DNA of 64,000 nucleotides. Origin: Natronococcus pandeyae. Its GTDB lineage: Archaea > Halobacteriota > Halobacteria > Halobacteriales > Natrialbaceae. Shown here piece after piece: positions 7,446 through 16,002 of the stretch. The notes under the pieces are model-generated. The model saw only the letters and a list, made by a program, of their open reading frames with translations. It searched no databases and had not been told where the DNA came from. The translations under genes and the position numbers were made by a program. Numbering within the stretch: the stretch's first letter is position 1; each line of letters starts with the position of its first letter. The DNA lies in assembly GCF_008122205.1 (NCBI RefSeq), contig NZ_PHNJ01000002.1:434001-498000 (forward strand), read 5' to 3'.

Positions 7446-8684
7446 CTACTCGAATCGGGCGTCGACGACGACGTGTGCCACGCCCGCGCTGTGGCTCTTG
7501 ACGCGACGACGGTCGCGGATCTCGAGGTCGCGTCCGGCCGCGTCGGCCGCCGCCTCGAGGCGCGCTCTCGGTCGCTCCCAGAGCCGCGACTCCGGCGTCG
7601 CCTCGTGGTAGTGGATCTCGCCGCCGGGAACGAGGGCCTCGAGCGCGTCGTCGAGGAACTCGTGTGCCTCGTCGGTTCTGGTGCCGACCCCGTGGTCGCC
7701 GTCTCGACCGTCGGAGCGGCCGTAGTAGCCCATGACGACCCGGTCGACTGCCAGTTCGCTCGCGAGGTCCCGGCAGTCGGTCATGTAGGCGTCGACCCGG
7801 TCGCCGACGTCGTTCAACACGGTGTTCTCGACCAGGTAGCGGAACGCGGTCGGATTCAGTTCGGTCGCCGTCACCTGCGCGCCGGCGCGGGCCATCGGGA
7901 GGGTGAAGTAGCCGATACCGGCGAACATGTCGAACACGCGCTCCCCGGCCGTGACGGTCTCACCCATCCGGGCCCGTTCGGCCTGGTTGCCTGGCGAGAA
8001 CATCACCGCCGCGGGATCGAGACCGTACCGCGTCCCGTGTTCCGTGTGGATCGTCTCGGTATCGCTCTCCCCCGCGAGCAGTCGCGTCCGCGGCTCGCGA
8101 TAGGTGCCGGCCTCGCCGTCGTTCGCGATCCCCTCGTCGGCCAGCACGCTCTCGGCGTCGCCGTGTAACTCGAGCAGCGCCTCGGCCAGCGCGCCCTCGT
8201 CCGGGCAGTCCTCCGGAACCGTCACGAGGACGACCGAGCCGATCACGGCCCACGAGCCCGGCGCAGTTTCGAGGTCCGCCTCGTTCCAGCCCCGTTCTTC
8301 GAGCAGGTCCTCGAGGTCGCGGGTTCGCGGCTCGGGATCGATCTGTCTGACGACCTCGAGCACCGCCGTCTCCGTCGGCGGCTCGGTCACTGGCAACGCG
8401 ATCCTGTCGGGGTCGTCCTCGCTGACGCCACGCTCACGGGTCGCGGTGCTCACGGGGCGTTGTTCCCCGTTCGCGTCACCGATGCGCTCCCCGTCGTGCA
8501 TCGCACCGCTCACACCTCGCACTCGCCTCGAGTCGTCGTAGACGCCCTCGGCTCGCAGGGACTCGATGGCCGTCTCCGTCCGGGACTTCTCGACGACTGC
8601 GGCGAGTGGCGTGTCGGATCGCTCGAGGACGTCGTCGACGGCTGTATCGAACCCGTCCCCGCCCCCGTTCCCGCCGTCACTCAT
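7446..8684 (-). CDS. taw2: Taw2/TYW2-like tRNA-modifying SAM enzyme
   Basis: A 412-residue class I SAM-dependent protein of the Trm5/TYW2 family. Landmarks are the MFSPGNQAERARM motif near residue 225, the SAM-binding DMFAGIGYFTLPMA near 250, and ELNP (acidic end of motif II). The HYHEA motif near residue 350 replaces the NLP-type motif of Trm5 and suggests the TYW2/Taw2 branch, which moves the aminocarboxypropyl group of SAM onto the wyosine precursor at position 37 of tRNA-Phe. Residues about 52-95 form a Gly/Arg/Ser-rich insertion encoded by palindromic DNA. Its ATG overlaps the end of nmd3 by eight bases, so the two are co-transcribed. Confidence 0.75.
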   Translation of the reverse strand: MSDGGNGGGDGFDTAVDDVLERSDTPLAAVVEKSRTETAIESLRAEGVYDDSRRVRGVSGAMHDGERIGDANGEQRPVSTATRERGVSEDDPDRIALPVTEPPTETAVLEVVRQIDPEPRTRDLEDLLEERGWNEADLETAPGSWAVIGSVVLVTVPEDCPDEGALAEALLELHGDAESVLADEGIANDGEAGTYREPRTRLLAGESDTETIHTEHGTRYGLDPAAVMFSPGNQAERARMGETVTAGERVFDMFAGIGYFTLPMARAGAQVTATELNPTAFRYLVENTVLNDVGDRVDAYMTDCRDLASELAVDRVVMGYYGRSDGRDGDHGVGTRTDEAHEFLDDALEALVPGGEIHYHEATPESRLWERPRARLEAAADAAGRDLEIRDRRRVKSHSAGVAHVVVDARFE

Positions 8685-9810
8685 CGTCTTCGGGAAGGAT
8701 GTGGATGCCGGCGCGGCTCTTCAGGACGGGCACCGTCTCGGCGTCGGGATCGAAGTAGTCCGGGCGGGCGACGGTCTTGGCCTGGTAAGTCTCGGGGTCG
8801 AGCACCTGGACGGCGTTCTCGTCCTCGACGGTGACGACCGTCGTCTCGACGGCATCGTCACGGTCGCCGAGCCTGCGGGCGTCGGGCGCGTTGCCCTCCT
8901 CGTAGCCCGCCTCGTAGCGCTCACCGGTCGTCAGGCGGGTTCCCTTCAGGTTGCCGCGGGCGCTGCGGACGAGGACGGGACCGCCCTCGTCGTCCTCGAG
9001 GTCGATAATGTCCCCCGGAATGTACGGCGGGAGGCGGACGGCGAAGGTCACCCGGTAGACTTCGTTCCCGTCCTCGTCCTCGGTGACCAGGGTCTCGGCG
9101 TCGTTGACGCTCCCGCCGAACTCCTCGATCATTTTGTTCGAGATTTTCTTGCCGATCTTGTTGGTCGAAATCTTGATGTTCAGTCCGTCGTCCGTCTCGC
9201 TCATCTCGGTGACGAAGGCGTTGCGGTCGCCGGTCGCCTCCATGTCGGCGACGACCGTGTTCGCGATCTCCTTCGCTCGCTCGATCTCCTCGTTCGTCGG
9301 GGTCCGATCTTCGGCGCGGATCTGGACGATACTGGCGTAGTAGTCGCCGGCGATCCGACCGCAGCGGGCACAGGTCTGGCGGGCGATCTTGACCGGCACC
9401 ATCACCTGCTCCTCGACGGGCGTCTCGCGAACGACGCCCGTAAAGTAGGCGTGCATCCGAATCGTGTTCTCGTCGATCTGTTCGGGTTCGACCTGCCAGG
9501 CGACGTCCTCGACGTCGACGTGGACCGCGAGCGCCTCGCTCACCTCCTCGATGGCGATGTCCGTGTAGTCCTTCGCGCCGACGTCGACCCACCGCTTTCC
9601 ACGGTGGACGGCGCCACACCGGGCACAGACCTGCACGTCGATCCGGTCCGGCGCGTCGACGAAGTCGAAGTCGTCGAAGTAACAGCTGTCACAGAGTTCG
9701 ACCTCCGTCCCGGGTCGAAGCGGATCGGGTGCCTGCTCGTCCGCGTCGCTCGCCGATCGGTCAGGCACCGGATCCCCACACCGGGGACAGAACGCACGCG
9801 ACTCACTCAT
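8677..9810 (-). CDS. nmd3: NMD3-like 60S/50S ribosome export-family protein
   Basis: A 377-residue homologue of eukaryotic Nmd3, a late large-subunit assembly factor. The archaeal form binds ribosomes; its exact role is not settled. Four CxxC pairs are visible in the first 160 residues (CPRC, CDSC, CARCGAVH, CARCGRIA), forming the zinc-binding N-terminal region, followed by the mixed alpha/beta domains. The ATG at 9810 places the first CxxC at residue 8, as in relatives. A TATA-like GTTTAAC (minus strand, 9834-9840) lies about 27 bases upstream. It is the first gene of a two-gene unit with the Taw2-like enzyme. Confidence 0.88.
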   Translation of the reverse strand: MSESRAFCPRCGDPVPDRSASDADEQAPDPLRPGTEVELCDSCYFDDFDFVDAPDRIDVQVCARCGAVHRGKRWVDVGAKDYTDIAIEEVSEALAVHVDVEDVAWQVEPEQIDENTIRMHAYFTGVVRETPVEEQVMVPVKIARQTCARCGRIAGDYYASIVQIRAEDRTPTNEEIERAKEIANTVVADMEATGDRNAFVTEMSETDDGLNIKISTNKIGKKISNKMIEEFGGSVNDAETLVTEDEDGNEVYRVTFAVRLPPYIPGDIIDLEDDEGGPVLVRSARGNLKGTRLTTGERYEAGYEEGNAPDARRLGDRDDAVETTVVTVEDENAVQVLDPETYQAKTVARPDYFDPDAETVPVLKSRAGIHILPEDDE

Positions 9811-9902
9811 TGTTCCCGTTTGGGGATTCACGATGTTAAACGACCCGTTCCGACCGACGCCTTCGGAGTAGTGTTCGACGGCGAGCGTCGAACGCCATCG
9901 GT

Positions 9903-11369
9903 CTACTCCTCGTCGTTCGCGACGATTCCCTTGCGGCGGAGCCACTCGAGTGCGACTGCACCGCCGGCGACGCCTGCCCCGGTCGTGAATCCGGGCATCC
10001 CGTCGTCGTCCTGTCCGTCCTGATCGTCGTGGTCATCCTGGTCGTCTTGACCGTCGTCGCTGAGGACGTCGTTTTCGTCGTCGGTGTCATCGTCCTCCTC
10101 GTCATCTTCGTCTCCCGGCTCTTCCCCGTCGTCCTGGTCTGCCGGCTCCTCCTCGTCGCCCGTCTCTTCGTCCTGGTCCGCCGGCTCTTCGTCACCAGTT
10201 TCGCCGTCCTCGCCCGGCTCTTCGTCCTCGTCATCGGCCCCGCCCTCGTCCTCCGCGGACCGGATCGCGACGAGTCCGTCGTCGCTGGCGTAGATCGTTT
10301 CGTCGGCGAACGCGAGGTCCTCCGGGCGCGTCTCGGTTTCGACGACCCACTCGAGTTCGTCGTCGACGACGTCGAACGCGGCGAGGCCGGTTCCGTCGCT
10401 CGAGCCGTCGATCCCGACGTAGAGGGTCGGGCCAGCACCCACCGGCTGGCCGAAGGTCGCATCGTCGATCGACGGCTGCCAGAACTCGTCTCCGGAATCC
10501 CGGTAGTAGCCGACGATGTCGTCTTCCGCCAACGTGTAGACGTGATCGCTGGTGGCCAGTCCCACGACGGACCCGTCTTTCGCCCAGTTGAGGTCGCCCG
10601 TCTCCGTCTCGTAGACGGCCACCAGGTCCTCGCCGCCGGCCTGGAGCGAGACGGCGCGGTCGGTCGCCACGATGGTCTGCTTCCGGTACTCCCCGTGGTC
10701 GTTCGTCCACCGCTCGCTCCCGTCGTCGATCTCGGTGGCGTACAGCGTCTCCCCGTTCGTCGTGAAGACGGCCCCGCCGGCGGCCGCAACGGGCTGTTCG
10801 ATCAGCGCCTCGTCGTCGGGTTCGAACTGCCAGGCTTCGTCTCCGTCGTCGCCCTCGAACGCGTAGAGCGTTCCGTCCGCGACGACGAACACCGTGCCGT
10901 CGACGACGGTCGGCGAGGGAACGGCGTCCTCGGGCTCGAGGTCGATCGCCCAGTCGACCTCGCCACTTCCGAGGTCGATCGCGGTCAACTGGTCGCCACC
11001 GACGTAGATGGTATCGTCGACGACCACCGGCGCGCCGGCCGCACCGACGTCGTCGGTTTCTCCGAGCAGTTCCCCGTCGTCTGCATCGAGTGCGTGGATC
11101 GATCCGTCGACGGCCAGGAAGACGATCCCGTCGACGACGGCGACCGGACCGCCGTGGTCGTACTCCCAGGCGACGGCCGCGGACCCGTCAGGTCCGCTCT
11201 CGCCCGACACGTACCCGGTGTTACCCGCGTTTCCGCGCAGCGACGACCAGCCGCGCAGACCGTCCGTTCCGTCTTCGTCGGCAGTCACCGTGCTCGTCGA
11301 GAGTACCCCCCCAGCGGCAACCGCGAGCCCCGCATACTTCAGCACCTCCCGTCTCTCGTGGGCAGACAT
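9903..11369 (-). CDS. Exported PQQ-type beta-propeller protein with PGF-CTERM-like tail
   Basis: A 488-residue surface protein. It starts MSAHERREVLKYAGLAVAAG, a twin-arginine-like signal. Residues about 45-375 are WD/PQQ-type propeller blades with repeated DG-x-(L/V)-(Y/H)-A-(F/L)-D patterns. A stretch of about 80 Asp/Glu/Gly-rich residues follows, then MPGFTTGAGVAGGAVALEW and RRK. That ending (PGF, hydrophobic helix, basic residues) is the layout of PGF-CTERM sorting signals cleaved by archaeosortase A, although the first glycine of PGFG is replaced by T here. Surface anchoring is therefore inferred. The propeller probably has a binding or structural role; no PQQ enzyme motif was seen. Confidence 0.78.
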   Translation of the reverse strand: MSAHERREVLKYAGLAVAAGGVLSTSTVTADEDGTDGLRGWSSLRGNAGNTGYVSGESGPDGSAAVAWEYDHGGPVAVVDGIVFLAVDGSIHALDADDGELLGETDDVGAAGAPVVVDDTIYVGGDQLTAIDLGSGEVDWAIDLEPEDAVPSPTVVDGTVFVVADGTLYAFEGDDGDEAWQFEPDDEALIEQPVAAAGGAVFTTNGETLYATEIDDGSERWTNDHGEYRKQTIVATDRAVSLQAGGEDLVAVYETETGDLNWAKDGSVVGLATSDHVYTLAEDDIVGYYRDSGDEFWQPSIDDATFGQPVGAGPTLYVGIDGSSDGTGLAAFDVVDDELEWVVETETRPEDLAFADETIYASDDGLVAIRSAEDEGGADDEDEEPGEDGETGDEEPADQDEETGDEEEPADQDDGEEPGDEDDEEDDDTDDENDVLSDDGQDDQDDHDDQDGQDDDGMPGFTTGAGVAGGAVALEWLRRKGIVANDEE

Positions 11370-11587
11370 GTTCACCCGAAGGTCGACAGCCCTCCCCCTT
11401 TCCTATAGTCACGGTAGTATCGTTCCAGCCGGATAACGCAGGCAGTACAATCGTTCGAACGAAGCAACAGCGATCGGGACACCGTCGTCAGCTCTCGTTC
11501 TGACCCGCAACACCCCAAATTATCGTTTCGGCACCTTTCACGAGTTGACAACTCCAGCTGAAACGAGGGGGGTTCGCGTTCGCGGCG

Positions 11588-12211
11588 CTACGCTTCGAAG
11601 AGCGTGAACTCCCACCCGTGTTCCTCCCACGAGTCGGCATCGTCCGACGCGTCGGCGTCGCGCCGTACCGCGATGGTCGTCGCGAACGAGACCGCCTCGA
11701 GCGGCGACTCGGGGCAGGACGCGTCCATCCGGACGAGCAACAGGAGCGGCTGCGGTACGGTTTCACCGGGATCGAGGTAGCCGACTTGTTGCTCGCCGTT
11801 CCCGACGACACCACCGCCCGCTATCGTTTCCGTCCAGCAGCTATCACTGAACTCGTAGCCGTCCTCGTTCGAGTCCACGTCCGGAATCAGTACGAGGTCA
11901 TCGGTCTCGTTTCGAACGCCGTGGAACAACGCGCTTCGTCGTTCCACGAACGCGATCTCTTCGTTCGTTTCGTTCGTCAGTTCGACGGTCAAGGCGAGCG
12001 GGCTGCCAGAATATCGCAAACCGCCACCGGTTACAGACGCTGCATAGTCGATCGTTTCCGGAAGTTCGTCCGCGGAGTCTCGAACGTCGTAGGTTGACGG
12101 TTCAGTTTCGCCGTTCTCACCCGTTCGAACGCCGCTGAGACAACCTGAAAAGCTAGCTAGCGGTATCGCTGCTGTCGTGCAGAGGAACCTCCGCCGAGTC
12201 AGCGGTATGAT
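11588..12211 (-). CDS. Tat lipoprotein lacking a standard start codon
   Basis: The frame encodes about 207 residues beginning (ATC) (ATA) PLTRRRFLCTTAAIPLASFS then GC. TRRRFL plus a hydrophobic stretch and the lipobox SFSGC is a clear twin-arginine lipoprotein signal. The mature part contains FTNET-like and GETVPQPLLLLVRM segments and a CWTET/CPESP cysteine pair, with no known family recognised. Going upstream from the signal there is no ATG, GTG or TTG before an in-frame TGA. A TATA-like CTTATTGG lies about 28 bases ahead of the ATC codon, so ATC (12209-12211) or the next ATA occupies the place where ATG is expected. It may use a rare start or be recently inactivated. Confidence 0.6.
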   Translation of the reverse strand: MIPLTRRRFLCTTAAIPLASFSGCLSGVRTGENGETEPSTYDVRDSADELPETIDYAASVTGGGLRYSGSPLALTVELTNETNEEIAFVERRSALFHGVRNETDDLVLIPDVDSNEDGYEFSDSCWTETIAGGGVVGNGEQQVGYLDPGETVPQPLLLLVRMDASCPESPLEAVSFATTIAVRRDADASDDADSWEEHGWEFTLFEA

Positions 12212-12420
12212 AGTACTGGAATTCGTTTCTCGATACCAATAAGTACATTCTGTATTTGTTGATACGATCGCCGTCAGACGTTCTCGAACTCGGACGTGTC
12301 AGACGTTCTCACGTGATGCGGTCTCCAGGTGAAATGAGGGGGTTCGCCGCGCCTGATCCCGTTTCGGATGGAACCAGCACATCGGTGATACTTATTTGCT
12401 CGTAGCTCCTCATTCGACGT

Positions 12421-13296
12421 ATGGATTGGCAGCCGGACTGGGGTCTGCGGGTGCGAATGTTCGTGACGATGTTCTTGTTGTTCGTGCTGTACATCGTCTT
12501 CGCCGGCGTGCTCACCGCCTACATGCAGGGTAGTATCCTGCTGTTCGCGATGATCTTCGGCGGCTTCTCGCTGGTGCAGTACTACTTCAGCGACACCCTC
12601 ACCCTCAAAAGTATGGGCGCGAAGACGGTGTCGGCCGACGAGTATCCGCAACTGCACACCTCGGTCGAACGGCTCTCGCAGCAGGCCGACCTGCCGAAGC
12701 CCAAGGTCGCGGTCGTCGACTCGAAGGTTCCGAACGCCTTCGCGACCGGCCGCAACCAGAAAAACGCCGCCGTCGCCGTGACGACGGGGCTCATGCGCAC
12801 GCTGAACCAGGACGAACTCGACGGCGTCATCGCCCACGAACTCGCTCACGTCAAGAACCGCGACATGATGGTGATGACCATCGCCTCGTTCCTCGCGACG
12901 ATCGCGTTCATGATCGTCCGCTGGGGGGCGTTCTTCGGCGGCGGCCGGAGCCGCAACCAGGGCGGGATCATGGTCGCCATCCTCGTCTCGCTGCTCGTCT
13001 GGATCATCAGCTACATCCTCATCCGCGCGCTCTCGCGATACCGCGAGTTCGCCGCCGACCGCGGCGCGGCGGCGATCACCGGGAAGCCCTCGGCGCTCGC
13101 GTCCGCCCTGATGAAGATCTCGGGCGAGGTCGACAAGGTCCCCGACAAGGACCTCCGCGAGGAGGCCGAGATGAACGCCTTCTTTATCATCCCGCTGAAG
13201 TCGGGGATCGTCGGCCGCCTCTTCAGCACCCACCCGTCGACGGAGCGCCGCGTCGAGCAGTTACGGGACCTCGAGCGTGAGATGGAAGCGCTCTGA
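12421..13296 (+). CDS. htpX: HtpX family membrane zinc metalloprotease (M48)
   Basis: A 291-residue M48 peptidase that degrades misfolded membrane proteins. Two N-terminal membrane segments (about residues 12-35 and 39-56) precede the HELAH zinc motif (H139, E140, H143); a third and fourth hydrophobic pair lies at about 155-200. The third ligand is within the EFAADRGAA segment. A TATA-like CTTATTT at about 12389-12395 is 28 bases ahead of the ATG, so the message is probably leaderless. It is followed, after the zinc-ribbon gene on the other strand, by pspAB; both are linked to envelope stress, which supports a shared role. Confidence 0.93.
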   Translation: MDWQPDWGLRVRMFVTMFLLFVLYIVFAGVLTAYMQGSILLFAMIFGGFSLVQYYFSDTLTLKSMGAKTVSADEYPQLHTSVERLSQQADLPKPKVAVVDSKVPNAFATGRNQKNAAVAVTTGLMRTLNQDELDGVIAHELAHVKNRDMMVMTIASFLATIAFMIVRWGAFFGGGRSRNQGGIMVAILVSLLVWIISYILIRALSRYREFAADRGAAAITGKPSALASALMKISGEVDKVPDKDLREEAEMNAFFIIPLKSGIVGRLFSTHPSTERRVEQLRDLEREMEAL

Positions 13297-13297
13297 T

Positions 13298-13375
13298 ACG
13301 GTCGGTCGTAACTGGTCACCGGGGCAACCGCACGACGGTTCGCAGTTGCCCCGGTACTGACTTCTAACCGACCGT
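13298..13375. terminator. Nested inverted repeats between convergent genes
   Basis: An 11-bp perfect inverted repeat (ACCGGGGCAAC at 13318-13328, its complement at 13345-13355) sits inside a 9-bp one (ACGGTCGGT at 13298-13306, ACCGACCGT at 13367-13375). The pair lies exactly between htpX and the convergent zinc-ribbon gene, so a bidirectional terminator or transcript-end hairpin is likely. Confidence 0.6.
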
Positions 13376-13396
13376 CTGACCGCTCGACTGCGCTCG

Positions 13397-13720
13397 CTAC
13401 GGACCGATCCCTTCCACGGGAACCTCGGTCTCGCAGTTCGGGCAGGTCGCGTGCTCGTCGGCGCCAGCGTACTGCCAGGTCTTGCCGCAGTCGTGGCAGG
13501 TGAGTTCGGTCGTCTCGGGCGCGCCCTCGGGGTCCGAGCGCTGCTTGTGTACCCGGGAGAGTGCGGTGACGGCGTCCTCGAGGTCGTCCTGTCGGAGCGG
13601 AAACTCGTCGCCGCGGTCCGAGCGGAGCCAGTAGTCGGCCGACTCGTCGTCGGTCGCGTCGACGACCGCGTACGTTCCTTCGCTGACGATCGGGTCCCGA
13701 TCGGTTCTGTCGCTATCCAT
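13397..13720 (-). CDS. Zinc-ribbon protein
   Basis: A 107-residue acidic protein. The C-terminal third has CHDCGKTW and CPNCETEV, two CxxC pairs about 17 residues apart, which form a zinc ribbon. The N-terminal half (about residues 10-45, IVSEGTYAVVDATD and YWLRSDRGDEFPLRQ) looks like a small beta-rich domain. The ATG at 13720 is the first methionine and is preceded by sequence with no family-like features. The gene is convergent with htpX and divergent from pspAB (83 bases between starts). Role unknown; nucleic-acid binding is possible but not shown. Confidence 0.75.
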   Translation of the reverse strand: MDSDRTDRDPIVSEGTYAVVDATDDESADYWLRSDRGDEFPLRQDDLEDAVTALSRVHKQRSDPEGAPETTELTCHDCGKTWQYAGADEHATCPNCETEVPVEGIGP

Positions 13721-13803
13721 GGTCCACCGTAGCACGCGGGCCGGGTTCGTTCTTCTGCAGTCGAATGGCACCTTTTGAAAGGGTCGCCGTCGTTGCTCTT
13801 CCT

Positions 13804-14409
13804 ATGGGACTACTGGACGGGATCCGCTCCGTGCTCGGGATCCGCGCGGAGTCGGACGCCAAACGCGACGCCGACCCCGAGGACCTCTTCGGGATGAGCA
13901 CCGCCTACCTCACGATGGAGGCCGACCTCGGCTACGAGTCGGCCGACGCCGGCGCGCTCTGTTTCTCCGGCGTCGACTCGAGCAGCTTTCGCGATGCCGT
14001 CGACGAGGTCGAGGCGATCCTCGAGGCCGGTCGCGAGGATACCGGCACCGAGTTTTCGGTCTCGGAGGACGACCACGGCTACCACTGGGTCGTCCTCGAG
14101 GACGAGGATCCCGAGGACCTGATCACGAGTCTGCACTTCGCCGCGGACACGTTCATCGAACACGGCTACGGTTCTCGGCTGCTCGCGGCCGTTTTCGCCT
14201 ACCGGAACGAGGACGGGCCAGCCTACTGGATCTACTCGTTCCGCCGGGGTCGGTTCTACCCGTTCGCGCCGCGTCCCGGCCGGGAGCGGGACTCGAGCGC
14301 GGAGTTCAAACTCGAGTCGACGCTCGACGGCGAACTCGAGATCGAACGCGAAAAGGAGTACTGGTACCCGCTGTGGCCCAGCGAGGGCGGGACCCACCCC
14401 TGGGAGTGA
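13804..14409 (+). CDS. pspAB: PspA-associated protein PspAB-like
   Basis: A 201-residue acidic protein starting MGLLDGIRSVLGIRAE and containing the segments DLFGMSTAYLTME and YWIYSFRRGRFYPFAPRPG. This pattern matches proteins annotated as PspA-associated protein PspAB in haloarchaea and actinobacteria. They are linked to phage-shock-type membrane stress, but their biochemical action is not known. Position next to htpX agrees with that role. The ATG at 13804 follows a TATA-like CCTTTTGAAA about 28 bases upstream. No pspA gene is in the window. Confidence 0.75.
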   Translation: MGLLDGIRSVLGIRAESDAKRDADPEDLFGMSTAYLTMEADLGYESADAGALCFSGVDSSSFRDAVDEVEAILEAGREDTGTEFSVSEDDHGYHWVVLEDEDPEDLITSLHFAADTFIEHGYGSRLLAAVFAYRNEDGPAYWIYSFRRGRFYPFAPRPGRERDSSAEFKLESTLDGELEIEREKEYWYPLWPSEGGTHPWE

Positions 14410-14474
14410 GTTCCGAAGGGTGTTCACGGCGGCTGACACCCGACCCAAACATGTTTGGAGCCACTGGTATTGCA

Positions 14475-14570
14475 ACCTACCCCCTGTGTAGATATACGGC
14501 AGGACGTCACATCATCAACTGCGCCATACACCAGTTGTCCTGCCGAAACCCCTACCACCACCTACCCCCT
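14475..14570. repeat. Direct-repeat-bounded stem-loop (MITE-like or structured RNA)
   Basis: An 11-base direct repeat ACCTACCCCCT occurs at 14475-14485 and 14560-14570. Between them a 9-bp inverted repeat (CGGCAGGAC 14497-14505, GTCCTGCCG 14537-14545) encloses a second one (CAACTG 14516-14521, CAGTTG 14532-14537). The unit is about 96 bases, noncoding, and lies between pspAB and the propeller gene. It could be a miniature mobile element remnant or a folded RNA leader. Confidence 0.45.
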
Positions 14571-14675
14571 TCCGCTCCCACCCCTTCTAGCGACGACCTC
14601 GTCCCGTACTCGAGAGCGCCGCGGACGGATTCCGTGTCGAATCCATTATACGATCGGAATCGGTACGCCCGACCA

Positions 14676-15755
14676 GTGAGCGACTGGAACCAGTTCAAAC
14701 GGGATCCACAACATTCGGGAGTGCGACGCGACCTCGAGGGACCCCACCGCATCGAAGAATCCTGGACCGCTGATCTCACCGGCCCGGTTGGCTCGCCGGT
14801 TCTCGACCGCGACACGCTCTTCGTCGGGACGGCGCGGGGGAACCTGTACGCGTTCGACCGTGAAACGGGTCACCGGCGATGGGTCTTCGAGACGGCCGAC
14901 GGGACCGATGCGACGCCGGTCGTCACGCGCGACCACGTCTACGCCGCTACGGAGGCCGGAACCGTCTACGCGCTCGACCCCGCGAGGGGCGATCTGGTGT
15001 GGCAAACCGACCTCCCGGACGCGCTCGAGTCCGCGCTCTCGTTCGCCGACGGCCGCCTCTACGCCGGCCACGCGTCGGGACTGTCGACGCTCGAGACCGA
15101 GACGGGCGAGATCGGCTGGACGCACGAGACCGACTCGGCCGTCGTCGGCTGTCCGGCGATCGGCGACGACCGCCGCCAGGTGTACGCCGGCACCGAGGGC
15201 GAGCAGGTGTGCTGTCTCGAGACCGAGACGGGCGAAGAGGTCTGGACCGCGCCGACCGACGGTGCGGTCACCGACGGCCCGACGATCGCCGACGGACGAG
15301 TCTACGTCGGCGACGACGACGGCACGCTGCTCGCACTCGACGTCGAAACCGGACAGACGTGGTTTAGCTACGAGATCCAGGGTTCGTTCACGTCCTCGGC
15401 GACGGTGCTCCCCGAGGAGGGAACGACGTTCGTCGGCGCCGACGACGGCTACCTCCACGTTACCGACACGCGGTTCGGGCGGCGGAAGGTTCGCGGCTGG
15501 TTCTTTTCGAAGAAGGGAATCGCGCTCGACGGCGAGGTCCACGCGAGTCCGGTCGTCGCAGGCGACGTCCTCTGTGTCGGCGACTCGACCGGTTCGGTGT
15601 ACGGCGTCGACGCCACGGAGTTCGATCTGCTCTGGCACTTCCACGTCGGCGACACCGTCGCACACACCCTCGCACTTGCGCCGGAACGACTGTACGTCGG
15701 CGGCGGCGACCGTCTCTACTGTCTCGAGTGGTCGTCCAGCGAACCGAGAGTCTGA
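14676..15755 (+). CDS. PQQ-type beta-propeller repeat protein
   Basis: A 359-residue protein made of about seven or eight propeller blades, each with a D/T-G-x-(V/L)-Y-(A/V)-(L/F)-D and W-x-(F/T) pattern, for example LYAFDRETGHRRWVFE and VYALDPARGDLVWQT. It starts at a GTG (VSDWNQFKRDPQHSG), the usual N terminus of this family; the frame is open further upstream but the sequence there is unconserved. There is no signal peptide, unlike the related exported protein at 9903-11369, so it is probably cytoplasmic. Such propellers usually bind partners or substrates; no enzyme motif was seen. Confidence 0.75.
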   Translation: MSDWNQFKRDPQHSGVRRDLEGPHRIEESWTADLTGPVGSPVLDRDTLFVGTARGNLYAFDRETGHRRWVFETADGTDATPVVTRDHVYAATEAGTVYALDPARGDLVWQTDLPDALESALSFADGRLYAGHASGLSTLETETGEIGWTHETDSAVVGCPAIGDDRRQVYAGTEGEQVCCLETETGEEVWTAPTDGAVTDGPTIADGRVYVGDDDGTLLALDVETGQTWFSYEIQGSFTSSATVLPEEGTTFVGADDGYLHVTDTRFGRRKVRGWFFSKKGIALDGEVHASPVVAGDVLCVGDSTGSVYGVDATEFDLLWHFHVGDTVAHTLALAPERLYVGGGDRLYCLEWSSSEPRV

Positions 15756-15970
15756 CCCGGCGGAAGACCGCGTTTCGTTCGTTCCCGTCGTCGTTCCCCT
15801 CGTTTCTCACCACTCGTCCTCGCTTCTCACAGTCACGCTTTTCGCCTTCGGTTCTCACCGTCGTTCCTCGCCGCGGGCGGATCGCGCCTTCGTACCTAAA
15901 CTTGCAGCCGACCGACTCGAGCACCTCGCTCCCTCCGTGCACTTTCACTTCCACTCCCCTGTTAACGAGG

Positions 15971-15980
15971 CTTTATGGGG
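15971..15980 (+). promoter_or_regulatory. TATA-like box of radA
   Basis: CTTTATGGGG lies about 28 bases ahead of the radA ATG, the usual archaeal TATA position for a leaderless message. The preceding 200 bases are unusually pyrimidine-rich. Confidence 0.55.
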
Positions 15981-16002
15981 GCTCCGTCACAACGAGTGAG
16001 TA

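Noticed and set aside
10084-10293. Plus-strand poly-Ser frame
   Set aside because: It is the mirror of the Asp/Glu-rich stalk of the exported propeller protein.
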